DNA of 64,000 bases from Thermoanaerobaculum sp. (GCA_021154885.1 JAJKHS010000013.1:1-64000); one strand, 5' to 3'; shown: positions 26,296 through 35,921, counted from the first letter of the stretch. The notes: a model not told the origin generated them from the letters alone. A program made the numbers and translations.

Positions 26296-27315
26296 ATGCA
26301 AGACAAGAGCCGGATCTTCATGCTCTTCGCCTGCTGCATTCCCGTGCTCGGGGCGCGCCGCAGCACGATCTGTGACCTCCAGCGCCAGACGTTCCGGTTC
26401 ATTCCCAACGGTCTCCACGAGATCCTCACAGAGCACCGCGGCAAGACGGTCGCCGGGATCGAAGCCGCCTATGGCCATGAATACGACGCCGAGATCGCGG
26501 AGTACTTCGAGTTCCTGATCGCCCACGAGCTCGGCTTCTGGTGCGACGACCCCGACTGCTTTCCGGAGATCGACCTCACCTGGAAGGCCCCGGAGCGGAT
26601 CACCAACGCCATCCTCGACGTCGACGCGGAGTCGCGGCACGACTTCGACAAGATCCTCCGCGAGTTGGACGACCTGGGCTGCAAAGCGCTTCAGATACGC
26701 TTCTACGACGCCGTCGGGCTCGCCGAGTTGGAAAGAGTCCTGGAGCTTGCGCGCTATGGACGCCTGCGGTCCATCGATCTCCTGGTGCGCTACAGCGAGG
26801 AGATGGCGGAAGTCGACCTGGAGCCGCTGCTGAGGAAACATGGACGCCTGAGCAGCATCGTCGTCCATTCGGCGCCGGAGGACCGTTTGAAGAGACTGCC
26901 AAGCGGCGCGCTGCTCTCCTACCGCACGAAGAGCGTCGATTCTCCGCACTGTTGCGGGGAGGTCCACCCGCGATACTTCGTGACCAACATCGGGTGCTTT
27001 TCAGAAGCCCAGAAGCACAACACCTGCCTCAACAAGAAGATCTCCGTCGATACCCGGGGCGAGATCAAGAACTGCCCTTCGCTCGCCAGGTCGTTCGGCA
27101 ACATCCGCACAACGTCCCTTCACAACGCCCTGGCGCACCGGGATTTTCGGGAGCTGTGGTCGATCAACAAAGACCGGATCGACGTGTGCAGGGACTGCGA
27201 GTTCCGCTATGTCTGCACCGACTGCAGGGCCTACATCGCGGAACCGCAGAACCTCTACTCCAAACCTTCCAAGTGCACCTATGATCCTTATACCGCCGCG
27301 TGGCGATCCGCTTGA
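26296..27315 (+). CDS. SPASM-domain peptide maturase, grasp-with-spasm type (GwsS-like)
   Basis: The C-terminal SPASM domain carries the cluster-binding pattern Cys244-x15-Cys260, then Cys298-x2-Cys301-x5-Cys307-x2-Cys310 and Cys327 (DVCRDCEFRYVCTDCRAY). The N-terminal half begins RIFMLFACCIPVLGARRSTI and shows no CxxxCxxC radical SAM motif. To my knowledge this fits the SPASM proteins of grasp-with-spasm cassettes, which accompany a GG-leader peptide and an ATP-grasp ligase. The role may be precursor binding or iron-sulfur-dependent modification; the chemistry is unproven. It starts 6 bp after the small gene and closes the operon. Confidence 0.85.
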   Translation: MQDKSRIFMLFACCIPVLGARRSTICDLQRQTFRFIPNGLHEILTEHRGKTVAGIEAAYGHEYDAEIAEYFEFLIAHELGFWCDDPDCFPEIDLTWKAPERITNAILDVDAESRHDFDKILRELDDLGCKALQIRFYDAVGLAELERVLELARYGRLRSIDLLVRYSEEMAEVDLEPLLRKHGRLSSIVVHSAPEDRLKRLPSGALLSYRTKSVDSPHCCGEVHPRYFVTNIGCFSEAQKHNTCLNKKISVDTRGEIKNCPSLARSFGNIRTTSLHNALAHRDFRELWSINKDRIDVCRDCEFRYVCTDCRAYIAEPQNLYSKPSKCTYDPYTAAWRSA

Positions 27316-27397
27316 ACCGGGCCGTGGCTAGGGGGCCTTCGGGTCCAGGAACGTCCGCCTCCGTGGGGGGCGTCGTGTCCGCCCTCCTGTTTCAGAT

Positions 27398-28489
27398 TCA
27401 CCGGGCCCGTCCGTACTGGACCGGCAAAGCCGCCGGCACGCCCATCTCGCGCTGCGCTCTGAAAACCCAGTACGGGTCCCGCAGCAGCTCCCGGGCGAGG
27501 AAGACGAGGTCGGCGTCGCCATTCCTGATGATCTCATTGGCCTGCTGCGGCTCGGTGATCAGCCCGACGGCCCCGGTCAGGATGCCCGCCTCGTGGCGGA
27601 TGCGCCGGGCGAACGGCACCTGATATCCCGGGGCGACCGGGATGCTCACCTTCGCCAGCGTCCCGCCGGAGGAGACGTCGATGAGGTCCACGCCAATCTC
27701 CTTGAGCCGCTTCGCCAGCTCGACGGACTGCTCGACGTCCCAGCCGCCCTCCGCCCAGTCAGTCGCCGAGATCCGCACGAAGAGCGGCAGCTCCCCGGGC
27801 ATTACGCCGCGCAGGCGCTCGGCCACCCGCAGCAGCAGGCGCATCCGGTTCTCCAGGCTGCCGCCGTAGCGGTCCTGCCGGTGGTTGGAGAACGGCGAGA
27901 GGAACTCGTGCAGCAGGTAGCCGTGGGCGCCATGGATCTCGAGGACCCGGAAGCCCGCCGCCAGGGCGCGCCGGGCGGCGGCCTCGAAACCGGCGACCAC
28001 CTCGTCGATGCCGGCCTCGTCCAGCGGCACCGGCACCGGACCGCCCTCGGCGAACGGGATCGGACTGGGACCCGCCACGGTCCAGCCGCCCTCCTCGGGC
28101 GTCAGGAGAGGACCCCCGCCCTTCCACGGCGGCTCGGTGCTCGCCTTGCGCCCGGCGTGGGCCAGTTGGATGCCGGCGACCGCGCCCTGCGAGTGGACGA
28201 ACCGCGCGACTCGGGCCAGGGGCTCGACGTGCGCGTCGCTCCAGATTCCCATGTCGGCCGGAGAGATCCGGCCGTCGCGGGTGACGGCCGTGGCCTCGAC
28301 CATGACCAGGGCCGCCCCGCCCACGGCCCGGCTGCCGAGGTGGACCAGGTGCCAGTCGTTGCACAAACCCTCCTCGGCGCTATACTGGCACATGGGGGAC
28401 ATGACGATCCGGTTGCGGAGAGTCACACCGCGGATCGTCAACGGGCTGAGCAGGTCGGGCGCGGGGGGTTCCTGAGGCCGGTCGGTCAT
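27398..28489 (-). CDS. Old Yellow Enzyme-family NADH:flavin oxidoreductase (YqjM-like), 363 aa
   Basis: This is an FMN-binding TIM-barrel ene-reductase. Landmarks are [18 protein letters not shown] with the Cys typical of the YqjM class, [32 protein letters not shown], the His pair region [39 protein letters not shown], and [22 protein letters not shown] 28489 gives the standard length; the longer frame upstream has no ribosome-binding site. The protein is cytosolic and probably reduces activated alkenes or electrophiles. It is divergent from the amidase gene. Confidence 0.93.
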   Translation of the reverse strand: MTDRPQEPPAPDLLSPLTIRGVTLRNRIVMSPMCQYSAEEGLCNDWHLVHLGSRAVGGAALVMVEATAVTRDGRISPADMGIWSDAHVEPLARVARFVHSQGAVAGIQLAHAGRKASTEPPWKGGGPLLTPEEGGWTVAGPSPIPFAEGGPVPVPLDEAGIDEVVAGFEAAARRALAAGFRVLEIHGAHGYLLHEFLSPFSNHRQDRYGGSLENRMRLLLRVAERLRGVMPGELPLFVRISATDWAEGGWDVEQSVELAKRLKEIGVDLIDVSSGGTLAKVSIPVAPGYQVPFARRIRHEAGILTGAVGLITEPQQANEIIRNGDADLVFLARELLRDPYWVFRAQREMGVPAALPVQYGRAR

Positions 28490-28592
28490 CCGTGCATGGT
28501 AGCTCAGGGACGACGCTCTGTCCCGCAGCCCGGTCCTGCCGCACCCTAGAGTTAGAGATGTACCTTTCATGCTCCAACCCGGAGGCAAACCC

Positions 28593-30251
28593 ATGAAACG
28601 AACCAGGATCCTGCTGTTGGCGGTCACGGGGCTCGCGGTGGCGTTTTTCGCGCAACGGGTCGCCGCGGAAGAGGACGTCGAGCTCAAAGCGCGGCTTCAG
28701 CTCGTGGAGGCCACGGTCGCGCAGTTGCAGCACGCGATGAAGGTGGGGCTCATCACGCCGGCGCAGCTCGTGCGGATGTACCGCGCGCGCATCGACGCCT
28801 ACGACAAGGCGGGGCCCCACGTGAACGCGTTCCTGTTCGTGAACCCGAAAGCCGAAGCGCAGGCGAGAGCGCTGGGCAAGCAGCCGGACGGAGATAAGTC
28901 GCGCCCTCTCTTCGGGATCCCCATCCTGCTGAAGGACAATATCGACACGGCGGACATGCCGACGACCGCCGGCTCCGTGGCCCTCGCCGGATCCATTCCG
29001 CCCGACGACGCCTTCATTACAAAGAAGCTGCGGCAGGCGGGCGCGATCATCCTGGGCAAGGGTACGCTCACCGAGTTCGCGAACTTCATCGCGCTCGCCA
29101 TGCCCACCGGCTACAGCTCGCTCGGCGGCTTTGGATTCAATCCCTATGATCCGCGCGAGCTGCCGGGCGGCGACGGCCGCCCGGTGCTGCAGACGGGGGG
29201 CTCGAGCTCAGGCCCCGGCATCAGCGTGAACGCCAACCTCGTCACGATCGCGATCGGCACGGAGACCTCCGGGTCGATCCTCAGCCCGGCGAGCGCCAAC
29301 GGCGTGGTCGGCATCAAGCCCACCGTGGGGCTGGTCAGCCGCAACGGCATCATCCCGATCACGGCCGACCAGGACACCGCCGGCCCCATCGCGCGCACCG
29401 TCACGGACGCGGCCCTCCTGCTCGGCGTCATCGCCGGGCACGATCCCGCCGATCCCGCGACGGCCGCGTGCCTCACGCCAGGCAAATGCTTCAGCAACTA
29501 CACGCGGTTCCTCCACAAGAACGCGCTCAAGGGTGCCCGCATTGCCGTGGTGACGCCCATCCCCGCGAACCGGGCCGACATCATGAACGCGGCGATGGAC
29601 GTCCTGCGCGCTCAGGGCGCCCATGTCGAGCTCCTGCCGTCGCCGTTCCCGGCGCAGCTCGGCACCTGCGTGAGCGTCCCGGCTCCCACAGACTGCTCCA
29701 CCGTTCTCCTCTACGGTCAGAAGCGCGACCTGAACGCGTATCTGGCGGCCACGCCCGGCGCTCCCCGAAAAACGCTGGGCGAGATCGTCGCGTTCAACAG
29801 CACCTTCAATCCGCCGATGAAGTATGGGCAGGCGATCTTCGAAGCGGCGCAGCAGCTCGACGTCTCGCCCGGCAGCGCGGACACGCTACGCTACCAGGCC
29901 GACCGCGCGGAGGACCTCAAGCGGTCGCGGGGCGCGCTGGACGCCGTGTACAACGGACCGGACGGCATCAAGGGCACCGCGGACGATTTCGACGCCATCC
30001 TCGCCTCGGCGAACAACTTCGCGGCCACCCCCGCGAAGGCGGGGTATCCAAGCATCACCGTGCCCGGCGGGTTCGTGCCCCCGACCGCGCCCATCGCGAA
30101 CCCGTTCCCATCGGGAGTAACGTTCTCCGGTCCGGCCTTCTCCGAGCCGACGTTGATCGGTCTGGCCTACGCCTTCGAGCAGGCGACTCACCATCGCCAG
30201 CCGCCCGCAAGCACGCCGCCGCTGCCCAGCGACAGCGTGTCTCGGCCGTGA
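28593..30251 (+). CDS. Exported amidase-signature hydrolase, 552 aa
   Basis: A signal peptide ([20 protein letters not shown]...AAE) precedes an amidase-signature domain. The catalytic Lys is in [10 protein letters not shown], and the Ser-rich region reads [14 protein letters not shown] then [14 protein letters not shown] with the nucleophilic Ser. It is followed by [17 protein letters not shown] and [19 protein letters not shown]. The protein therefore hydrolyses an amide bond, in the periplasm or outside the cell. ATG 28593 is chosen because GGAGG lies 8 bp upstream. Substrate specificity within this broad family cannot be told from sequence. Confidence 0.9.
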   Translation: MKRTRILLLAVTGLAVAFFAQRVAAEEDVELKARLQLVEATVAQLQHAMKVGLITPAQLVRMYRARIDAYDKAGPHVNAFLFVNPKAEAQARALGKQPDGDKSRPLFGIPILLKDNIDTADMPTTAGSVALAGSIPPDDAFITKKLRQAGAIILGKGTLTEFANFIALAMPTGYSSLGGFGFNPYDPRELPGGDGRPVLQTGGSSSGPGISVNANLVTIAIGTETSGSILSPASANGVVGIKPTVGLVSRNGIIPITADQDTAGPIARTVTDAALLLGVIAGHDPADPATAACLTPGKCFSNYTRFLHKNALKGARIAVVTPIPANRADIMNAAMDVLRAQGAHVELLPSPFPAQLGTCVSVPAPTDCSTVLLYGQKRDLNAYLAATPGAPRKTLGEIVAFNSTFNPPMKYGQAIFEAAQQLDVSPGSADTLRYQADRAEDLKRSRGALDAVYNGPDGIKGTADDFDAILASANNFAATPAKAGYPSITVPGGFVPPTAPIANPFPSGVTFSGPAFSEPTLIGLAYAFEQATHHRQPPASTPPLPSDSVSRP

Positions 30252-30264
30252 CCGGGGAAGAACC

Positions 30265-32040
30265 TCATGAGGAAACTGTACCTGGCCGGCTTTTCATGGC
30301 CTCGCGCACGCAAGCCTCGATAGCCGCCTCGACGCCGGCGAGGTCGGGCAGCAGGTTGCGGCGGAACTCGGGCCGCAGCCGGCGGTGGAGCCGGCGGACC
30401 TGGCGCCGCGCCGCGTCGGCCCGCCGCTGGAGGGCCGCGAGCGGGCCGGCCGGCGAGGCCGCGGCGAGCTCGGCCATGCGCTCGACCTGCTGGTAGCCGG
30501 CGAGCGCGGCCTGGCGGAAGTCGTGGGCCGCCAGGGTCTGCTCCGTGAACTTGCGGAAGTGCAGGCCCTTGATCGCCAGGGCCACCGCGTGATCGAAGCG
30601 CGACGGCCGGTGGAGCAGGGTGCGCGCGAGGAACTTCAGATACGCCGGCCCCTGGCGCGAGAAGACCTGCCGGCGCAGCGAGCGCAGGAGGGTGAGCAGA
30701 TCGGCCCTGGCGATCCGCCCGCGACGCCGGGGCCGGTGCCGGTCGCCGAGCCGGGAGAGGAGCGTCCAGCAACGCTCGAAGTAGCTCTCGAGGCCGCGGC
30801 CGTAGAGAGAGTCGAGCACCCGGCGATAGCCGTCGACGAGCACTTCGAGCTCGAGCTCGGGCCGGAAGTTGACGGTGATTTCGACGTTGTTGCCGCTCGA
30901 CTCGGCGAGCAGACGTCCCTCGCGCTCGAGCCGGGTGTAGAGATCCGTCCCGCGCAGGGCGGTGAGCAGGCCGACCATCGCCATCGGGATGCCGGCCTCC
31001 TGGATGAAGGCGACCTGAGCGTCGAAGACCTCGGGACCGTCGCCGTCGAGGCCGAGGATGAAGCCGCCGGAGACCTCGATCCCCTTCTCCTGGATCTTCC
31101 GCACCGCGTGCAGGAGGTAGTGGTCGTCGCCGCGGTCGGTGTTCTGGGCCTTCTTCGTCTGCTTCAGGGCCTCGGGGTTCGGGCTCTCGATGCCGAGGAA
31201 GGTCATGGTGAAGCCGGCCTCGACCATGGCGTCGAGCAGCGGCTCGAGCTTGGCCAGGTTGACGCTCGCCTCCGTGTAAAACTCAAAAGGGTGGCCGTGC
31301 TCGCGCTGCCAGGCGGCGAGCGCGGGCAGCAGGCGCAGCGCCTCCTTCTTGTTGCCGATGAAGTTGTCGTCGACCAGGAAGACGGACCCGCGCCAGCCGA
31401 GCGCGTGGAGACAGTCGAGCTCGGCGAGCATCTGCTCGTTGGACTTCGTGCGCGGCACCCGTCCGAACAGCTTGGTGATATCGCAGAACTCGCAGTCGAA
31501 GGGACAGCCGCGCGAGAACTGTAGCGCCATCGAGGTGTAGGCGTCGAGGTCGAGCAGATCGAAGCGCGGAACCGGGGTCGCGGTGATCGCCGGCTTGCTC
31601 TCCGGCCGGTAGATCCGTTCGGCGCGCCCCGCCTCCCAGTCGGCGACGAAGCGCGGGAAAGTCTCTTCGACCTCGTCGAGCAGATAGTGGTCGGCACCGG
31701 GGATGTCGGCGTGGAAGGTCGTGGGGTGAGGCCCGCCGACCGCCACCGGCTTGCCCTTGCGATTGCACCGCGCGATGACCTCGCGCAGGGAGCCCTGCTG
31801 CACCACCATGGTCGAGGTCAGCACCAGGTCGGCCCAGTCGAGGTCCTCGTCGGCGAGCTCGGCAACGTTCATGTCCACCACGCGGAGCTGATAGCGCTCG
31901 GGGAACAGGGCCGCCACCGTCACCAGGCCGAGCGGCGGCATGGCTGAGCGCTTGCCCGCGAGCTCAAGGGCGTAGCGGAAACTCCAGTACGAGGGTGGAA
32001 ATTCGGGATAGACGAGGAGCGCCTTGGGGGCTTCGGTCAC
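30265..32040 (-). CDS. B12-binding radical SAM protein (DUF4070-type), 591 aa
   Basis: The N-terminal cobalamin-binding-like domain (about residues 5-150) includes PPLGLVTVAALFPERYQLRV and VAVGGPHPTTFHAD. The radical SAM motif is SRGCPFDCEFCDITKLFGRV near residue 178, followed by VFLVDDNFIGNKKEA, MTFLGIESPNPEALKQTKKA and GGFILGLDGDG. The order resembles the family that includes the hopanoid methylases HpnP and HpnR, but a methylation substrate is not implied. The C-terminal 170 residues are basic and helical. The start is GTG 32040. It is convergent with the amidase. Confidence 0.88.
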   Translation of the reverse strand: MTEAPKALLVYPEFPPSYWSFRYALELAGKRSAMPPLGLVTVAALFPERYQLRVVDMNVAELADEDLDWADLVLTSTMVVQQGSLREVIARCNRKGKPVAVGGPHPTTFHADIPGADHYLLDEVEETFPRFVADWEAGRAERIYRPESKPAITATPVPRFDLLDLDAYTSMALQFSRGCPFDCEFCDITKLFGRVPRTKSNEQMLAELDCLHALGWRGSVFLVDDNFIGNKKEALRLLPALAAWQREHGHPFEFYTEASVNLAKLEPLLDAMVEAGFTMTFLGIESPNPEALKQTKKAQNTDRGDDHYLLHAVRKIQEKGIEVSGGFILGLDGDGPEVFDAQVAFIQEAGIPMAMVGLLTALRGTDLYTRLEREGRLLAESSGNNVEITVNFRPELELEVLVDGYRRVLDSLYGRGLESYFERCWTLLSRLGDRHRPRRRGRIARADLLTLLRSLRRQVFSRQGPAYLKFLARTLLHRPSRFDHAVALAIKGLHFRKFTEQTLAAHDFRQAALAGYQQVERMAELAAASPAGPLAALQRRADAARRQVRRLHRRLRPEFRRNLLPDLAGVEAAIEACVREAMKSRPGTVSS

Positions 32041-32153
32041 AGCATCCTCCGGGCGTCGACGTTGGCGGTCCGCTCAGCATTGAGCGGCCGGTGGGCCAGC
32101 CTGCGGGCCCGGGCGACGATCTTCCGTACAAGAATCGCGCCAGGCCGAGGATC

Positions 32154-32720
32154 TCAATCCGAGGAGACCGGCGCTCCGATCGCCTGGCGGATCCGCCGGA
32201 TCTGCGCCAGATGCCGCAGGTCATGGCCGGCATACATGGGGATCATCTGGCTGCCCAGCGACTCGTCCCCGCGCTCGGAGTGGCGCATCACCCGCCGGAG
32301 GTCGTCCGGCGTTGCTCGCCGGAGAAGACGGAGGTTCAGGGCCCGCAGGGTCGCGAAATCGGCCAGAGCGGTCTCGAGGTCGGCGTCCTGATACCGCAGG
32401 CGCTCCGCCCAGAGATCCTGATCGTAGCCGGGCAGCTCGGGCGCATCGTGAGCCAGGACCATGCGAAAGCGGAAACCGCCGACCAGCTCGGAGTCGGCCA
32501 GATGCTGCACCACCTGCCGGACGGACCACTTCCCCGGCCGCTCCGGAGTGCCCTCCTGGACTGGCGTGAGGCCCGCCACGGACCGGCGGAGCGCCGCCGG
32601 AGTTTCCGCCAGCACCTCCAGCGGCTCCCGCGAGCCGAGAGCCTCGAACAGAGAGTTGACGTAAACCCGGACCTGGTCCGGCTGGGCTGCGGTGGATGCG
32701 TTGTTGGAAAGCTCCGACAT
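32154..32720 (-). CDS. DinB-family protein, 188 aa
   Basis: The helical-bundle metal-binding fold of DinB/YfiT is indicated by GKWSVRQVVQHLADSELVGG (first His), RRVMRHSERGDESLGSQMIP and MYAGHDLRHLAQIRRIRQAI (His pair). Members include thiol transferases and damage-inducible proteins of unknown role. ATG 32720 has AAAGGAGTCGAC upstream. It sits upstream of the radical SAM gene on the same strand, with a 113-bp gap. Confidence 0.82.
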   Translation of the reverse strand: MSELSNNASTAAQPDQVRVYVNSLFEALGSREPLEVLAETPAALRRSVAGLTPVQEGTPERPGKWSVRQVVQHLADSELVGGFRFRMVLAHDAPELPGYDQDLWAERLRYQDADLETALADFATLRALNLRLLRRATPDDLRRVMRHSERGDESLGSQMIPMYAGHDLRHLAQIRRIRQAIGAPVSSD

Positions 32721-33026
32721 GTCGACTCCTTTCGAGGAAGGCTGCGCCTGTATCTTAGAGGATGTCTCGAAAGTCCGACCAGTCACGGATTCAGCAGGCA
32801 CTTTCGAGACACTCTCTTAGGGCATGTCTGGTGCCTGCTCGCCCCTCTCGTAGGTGCCCACGTGGGCTCGCAGGCGCGTCGCGCCGACATGCCGGTTGTC
32901 CTCCTGGACCCTGGATGCGGCACCTTCTCTCTAGTCTCAGAGTCTCAACAACCATCTCCGTCCCGCACCGTGTCGCGCCGCCCGGGAGCGCCGGTCGGCG
33001 GATGCCAACCAAGAGAGAAGGACGAA
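32721..33026. repeat. 306-bp intergenic region with two small inverted-repeat elements
   Basis: TGTCTCGAAAG (32763-32773) is matched by CTTTCGAGACA (32801-32811). Next to it GGCATGTC (32821-32828) is matched by GACATGCC (32886-32893). Both hairpins are preceded by TCTTAG, so they look like tandem copies of related palindromic insertions or an insertion-sequence end. No coding frame with a ribosome-binding site is seen until AGAGAGAAGGA at 33012. Confidence 0.45.
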
Positions 33027-34661
33027 ATGCACGAGAACGAACGTTTCGACGTAGCCATCCTGGGAGCGGGTATCGGCGGGACGATGCTGGCGGCGATCCT
33101 CGCGCGTCAGGGCAAGCGTGTGCTGGTGCTGGAGAAGGGGAGCCATCCGCGCTTCGCGGTCGGCGAAGCGTTGCTGCCCCAAAGCACGCTGTGGATGTGG
33201 ATCCTCGCCCATCGCTTCGACGTGCCCGAGATCCAGCACCTGACCCGGTTGGATTCCATCTACGAGCACGTCGCGCCGACCTGCGGGATCAAGCGCGCGC
33301 TCGGCTTCCTTTATCATGAGGATGGAAAGCGGCAGGATCCCCTGAAGTCCAACCTGCTCATCGCGCCGAGCACGCCGCTGACCAGCGAGAGCCACCTCTT
33401 CCGCCAGGACGTCGACCTCTACCTGCTGAACGCGGCGATACGCTATGGCGCCGTTTACCGTGATCGCGTGGACGTCCACGAGCTCGAGGTGGACGACGCC
33501 GGCGTGCGCCTGCGCACCGACGCCGGCGACGAGTACTCGGCGCGCTTCCTGGTCGACGGAGCGGGCTATCGCTCGCCGCTCGCCGAGCGCTTCGGCCTGC
33601 GCGAGAAGCCGACCCCCCTGGAGACCCAGTCGCGTTCCATCTTCACCCACATGACGGGAATCAAGTGCTACGACGACTTCCTGCTGCCGGGAGAGTCGCC
33701 CGGGCTCTCGGCCGGCTGGTCCGAAGGCACGCTCCACCACGTCTTCGAGGGCGGCTGGTTCTGGATGATCCCCTTCAACAACGTCCCCGGCTCGCAGAAC
33801 CCGCTGTGCAGCGTCGGCCTGACGCTCAACATCAAGCGTCACCCCGACACCGGGCTGCCGGCGGAAGAGGAGTTCTTCCGCTTCGTCAATCGCTATCCGA
33901 GCATCGCCCAACAGTTCGAAGGCGCCACCGCCGTCCGCGACTGGGTGAAGACCGGCCGGCTGCAGTACTCGGCGACCGGTGGCGCCGGGGATCGCTACTT
34001 CCTCATGGCGCACGCCCACGGCTTCATCGACGCGCTCTACTCGCGCGGCATGATCACCACCTTCGAGGTGCTCTCCGCCCTCGCCGGTCCGCTGCTCGCG
34101 GCGCTGGACGAGGACGACTTCTCGCGCGACCGCTTCGCCTACGCCGAGCGACTGCAGCACGCCATGCTGCGCCAGAGCGACCGCGTGGTCAACAACTCCT
34201 ATCGCGCCTTCCCGAGCTTCCCCTTGTGGAACGCCTGGCTGCGCGTCTGGCTGATCGCCGAGATCTTCGGCGACCTGCGACTCTTCAGCATCTGTGTCAA
34301 ATACCTGGAGACCCAGGACAAGTCGCTCTTCGACCGGCTGGAGGCGGATCCCCTGATCGGTTGCAGCGCACCGGGGGAGGACGAGGTCACGGATCTGGTC
34401 AATCACGCCGAGGAGGTGCTCGCCCGCTACGAGCGCGGCGAGTTGGACGAGGAGGCCGGCGCGGCGTCGATCCTCGCCTCCCTCGACCGCGCCGCTTGCA
34501 TGCCACCGGTCCACGGCTGGGGGGACCCACAGGATCTCCACCTCGACTACATCCCCGAGAAGCTGGCGCGCACGATCGGCTGGGGTCTCACCGCGGCGCC
34601 GCAGCGCATCCGCGACCGCTTTTTCATCTTCAACCCCGCCGTGCTTGGCATGGGGGCTTGA
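33027..34661 (+). CDS. Flavin-dependent halogenase-like monooxygenase, 544 aa
   Basis: The FAD-binding motif FDVAILGAGIGGTMLAAILA at residues 7-26 is followed by VGEALLPQSTLWMW. The segment GGWFWMIPFNN near residue 241 matches the WxWxIP motif that distinguishes flavin-dependent halogenases from ordinary monooxygenases. Further family segments are FLVDGAGYRSPLAERFGL and the helical C-terminal region around YAERLQHAMLRQSDRVVNNS. ATG 33027 follows AGAGAGAAGGA; the much longer open frame upstream is not coding. The substrate is unknown and there is no flavin reductase beside it. It may instead be a non-halogenating relative. Confidence 0.78.
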   Translation: MHENERFDVAILGAGIGGTMLAAILARQGKRVLVLEKGSHPRFAVGEALLPQSTLWMWILAHRFDVPEIQHLTRLDSIYEHVAPTCGIKRALGFLYHEDGKRQDPLKSNLLIAPSTPLTSESHLFRQDVDLYLLNAAIRYGAVYRDRVDVHELEVDDAGVRLRTDAGDEYSARFLVDGAGYRSPLAERFGLREKPTPLETQSRSIFTHMTGIKCYDDFLLPGESPGLSAGWSEGTLHHVFEGGWFWMIPFNNVPGSQNPLCSVGLTLNIKRHPDTGLPAEEEFFRFVNRYPSIAQQFEGATAVRDWVKTGRLQYSATGGAGDRYFLMAHAHGFIDALYSRGMITTFEVLSALAGPLLAALDEDDFSRDRFAYAERLQHAMLRQSDRVVNNSYRAFPSFPLWNAWLRVWLIAEIFGDLRLFSICVKYLETQDKSLFDRLEADPLIGCSAPGEDEVTDLVNHAEEVLARYERGELDEEAGAASILASLDRAACMPPVHGWGDPQDLHLDYIPEKLARTIGWGLTAAPQRIRDRFFIFNPAVLGMGA

Positions 34662-34767
34662 AGCGAGGCGTCGAGCAGCGCCGGCGGCCACCTCGAGCCG
34701 GCCGGGCGGCGCTGATCGGCGACTCCAGGGTAGCGTTCGGGCGGCATTTCATTCTAATCTGTCTCGC

Positions 34768-35718
34768 ATGAGCACGAACACCGACTGGTATCAGGCACAA
34801 CGGAGCGGCATTGAGGCGTGCTGCCGGCAACTGACGACCGAGGGGGTGATCGAGCTGCTGTCGACGGACGAGGGGGAGACGAGAGACTGGATGCGGCGGG
34901 AGCTCGCGTCGCTGGTCGAGGGTCACCTCCACATCCAACTCGACGACACTCTGTCCGCGGAAGAGCGCCTGGCCTATGAATGTAGTGTCAGCTACGACGG
35001 CCGCCCTCTCGGGAGCCCTCACGGTGGGTGGTACAGCCTCCCGTTCTGGCTGCTCGCCGACGGCAGGCGCGTCGGCACCATCGCCATCGGCACGATGTAC
35101 TCAGGGATCGATCTCCTCTCCATCGCGAGCCTGTACGTCGATCCGGCCGAACGGAGGCGGAACATCGCCCGCCACGCCCTCGAAGCGGTTTTCCGCGCCA
35201 CGATCGCCAGTGGCGCCGGGGGTATCCGGCTCGACACGAACTGGACCTGGCAGCCGGCCGTGCGCTTCTATGCTCGCATCGGGATGTGGATCTGGATGTG
35301 GAAACACAATCTGGTCTTCACCTGGCAGCCGGACCTGCCGCCGTACCGCGTCGAGATCGGCGACTCCCAGGCGCGCTTCCTGATCCACCAGGAGGGTGAA
35401 TGGCGTGCCGTGGTCACCGCCCGCAATCTTGGCGAGCGTCTCGGCTGGGAGGAGCCCGCCGACCTCAACAGCCTGCCCATCGATATGTCTCATGCCATTC
35501 CCGGCACCTTCGCCATTCACCTCGCGCTCGCCGGCTGGCCGCTCATACGCTCCGAGGAAAACTGGGAGCACCGCTACCACTGGTCCGACGCGGGCGAACC
35601 CGAGGGTCTCGCCTGCAAGATCGAAATCTTCGAGGCCGTGTTCCGCGAGCGTGGCTTCGAGATCCGCACCCCGCGCATCCCAGGGCTCCAGTACCGCGAC
35701 CTCGACGAGATCGAGTGA
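34768..35718 (+). CDS. GNAT-like acetyltransferase, 316 aa
   Basis: The central part resembles a GNAT domain: GTIAIGTMYSGIDLLSIASL, YVDPAERRRNIARHALEAVF (the acetyl-CoA loop region, here RRRNIAR) and the helix ending in AVRFYARIGMWIW. N- and C-terminal extensions of about 80 and 130 residues are not recognised. ATG 34768 is chosen because upstream sequence looks non-coding. It follows the halogenase-like gene by about 106 bp on the same strand, but a shared pathway is only a guess. Confidence 0.55.
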   Translation: MSTNTDWYQAQRSGIEACCRQLTTEGVIELLSTDEGETRDWMRRELASLVEGHLHIQLDDTLSAEERLAYECSVSYDGRPLGSPHGGWYSLPFWLLADGRRVGTIAIGTMYSGIDLLSIASLYVDPAERRRNIARHALEAVFRATIASGAGGIRLDTNWTWQPAVRFYARIGMWIWMWKHNLVFTWQPDLPPYRVEIGDSQARFLIHQEGEWRAVVTARNLGERLGWEEPADLNSLPIDMSHAIPGTFAIHLALAGWPLIRSEENWEHRYHWSDAGEPEGLACKIEIFEAVFRERGFEIRTPRIPGLQYRDLDEIE

Positions 35719-35872
35719 GGCCGGTTGGCCCGGCCGACCCGCATTCAGAATCTGACGCCTGGCGTTGCGGTGCCCAGACGTCTCATTGAATAAGGGTGCT
35801 GCGGGCGACCGATCCCGAGCCCGTAGCGCGGCAGGCTCCCAGCGCAGGGCAGGACCCCTGGTCGGCGCCATG

Positions 35873-35892
35873 CCGTAAATTTACGGTATACT
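35873..35892 (+). promoter_or_regulatory. Palindromic operator candidate abutting a -10 box
   Basis: CCGTAAATTTACGG is a perfect 14-bp palindrome at 35873-35886, directly followed by TATACT (35887-35892). The start codon of the Cys-rich repeat protein is 30 bp further on, with AAAGGAGG between. A repressor bound here would block the promoter spacer. The -35 is poor, which fits a regulated promoter. Confidence 0.55.
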
Positions 35893-35921
35893 TGCTTAGA
35901 CTCAGAAAGGAGGCGAGCTCC

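Noticed and set aside
26296-27315. SPASM protein as a classical radical SAM enzyme
   Set aside because: No CxxxCxxC motif is visible in its N-terminal half; only the SPASM cysteines are present.
31995-33026. N-terminal extension of the halogenase-like protein to 888 residues
   Set aside because: The extension is antisense to the radical SAM and DinB genes and crosses inverted repeats; ATG 33027 has a ribosome-binding site and starts the FAD domain.
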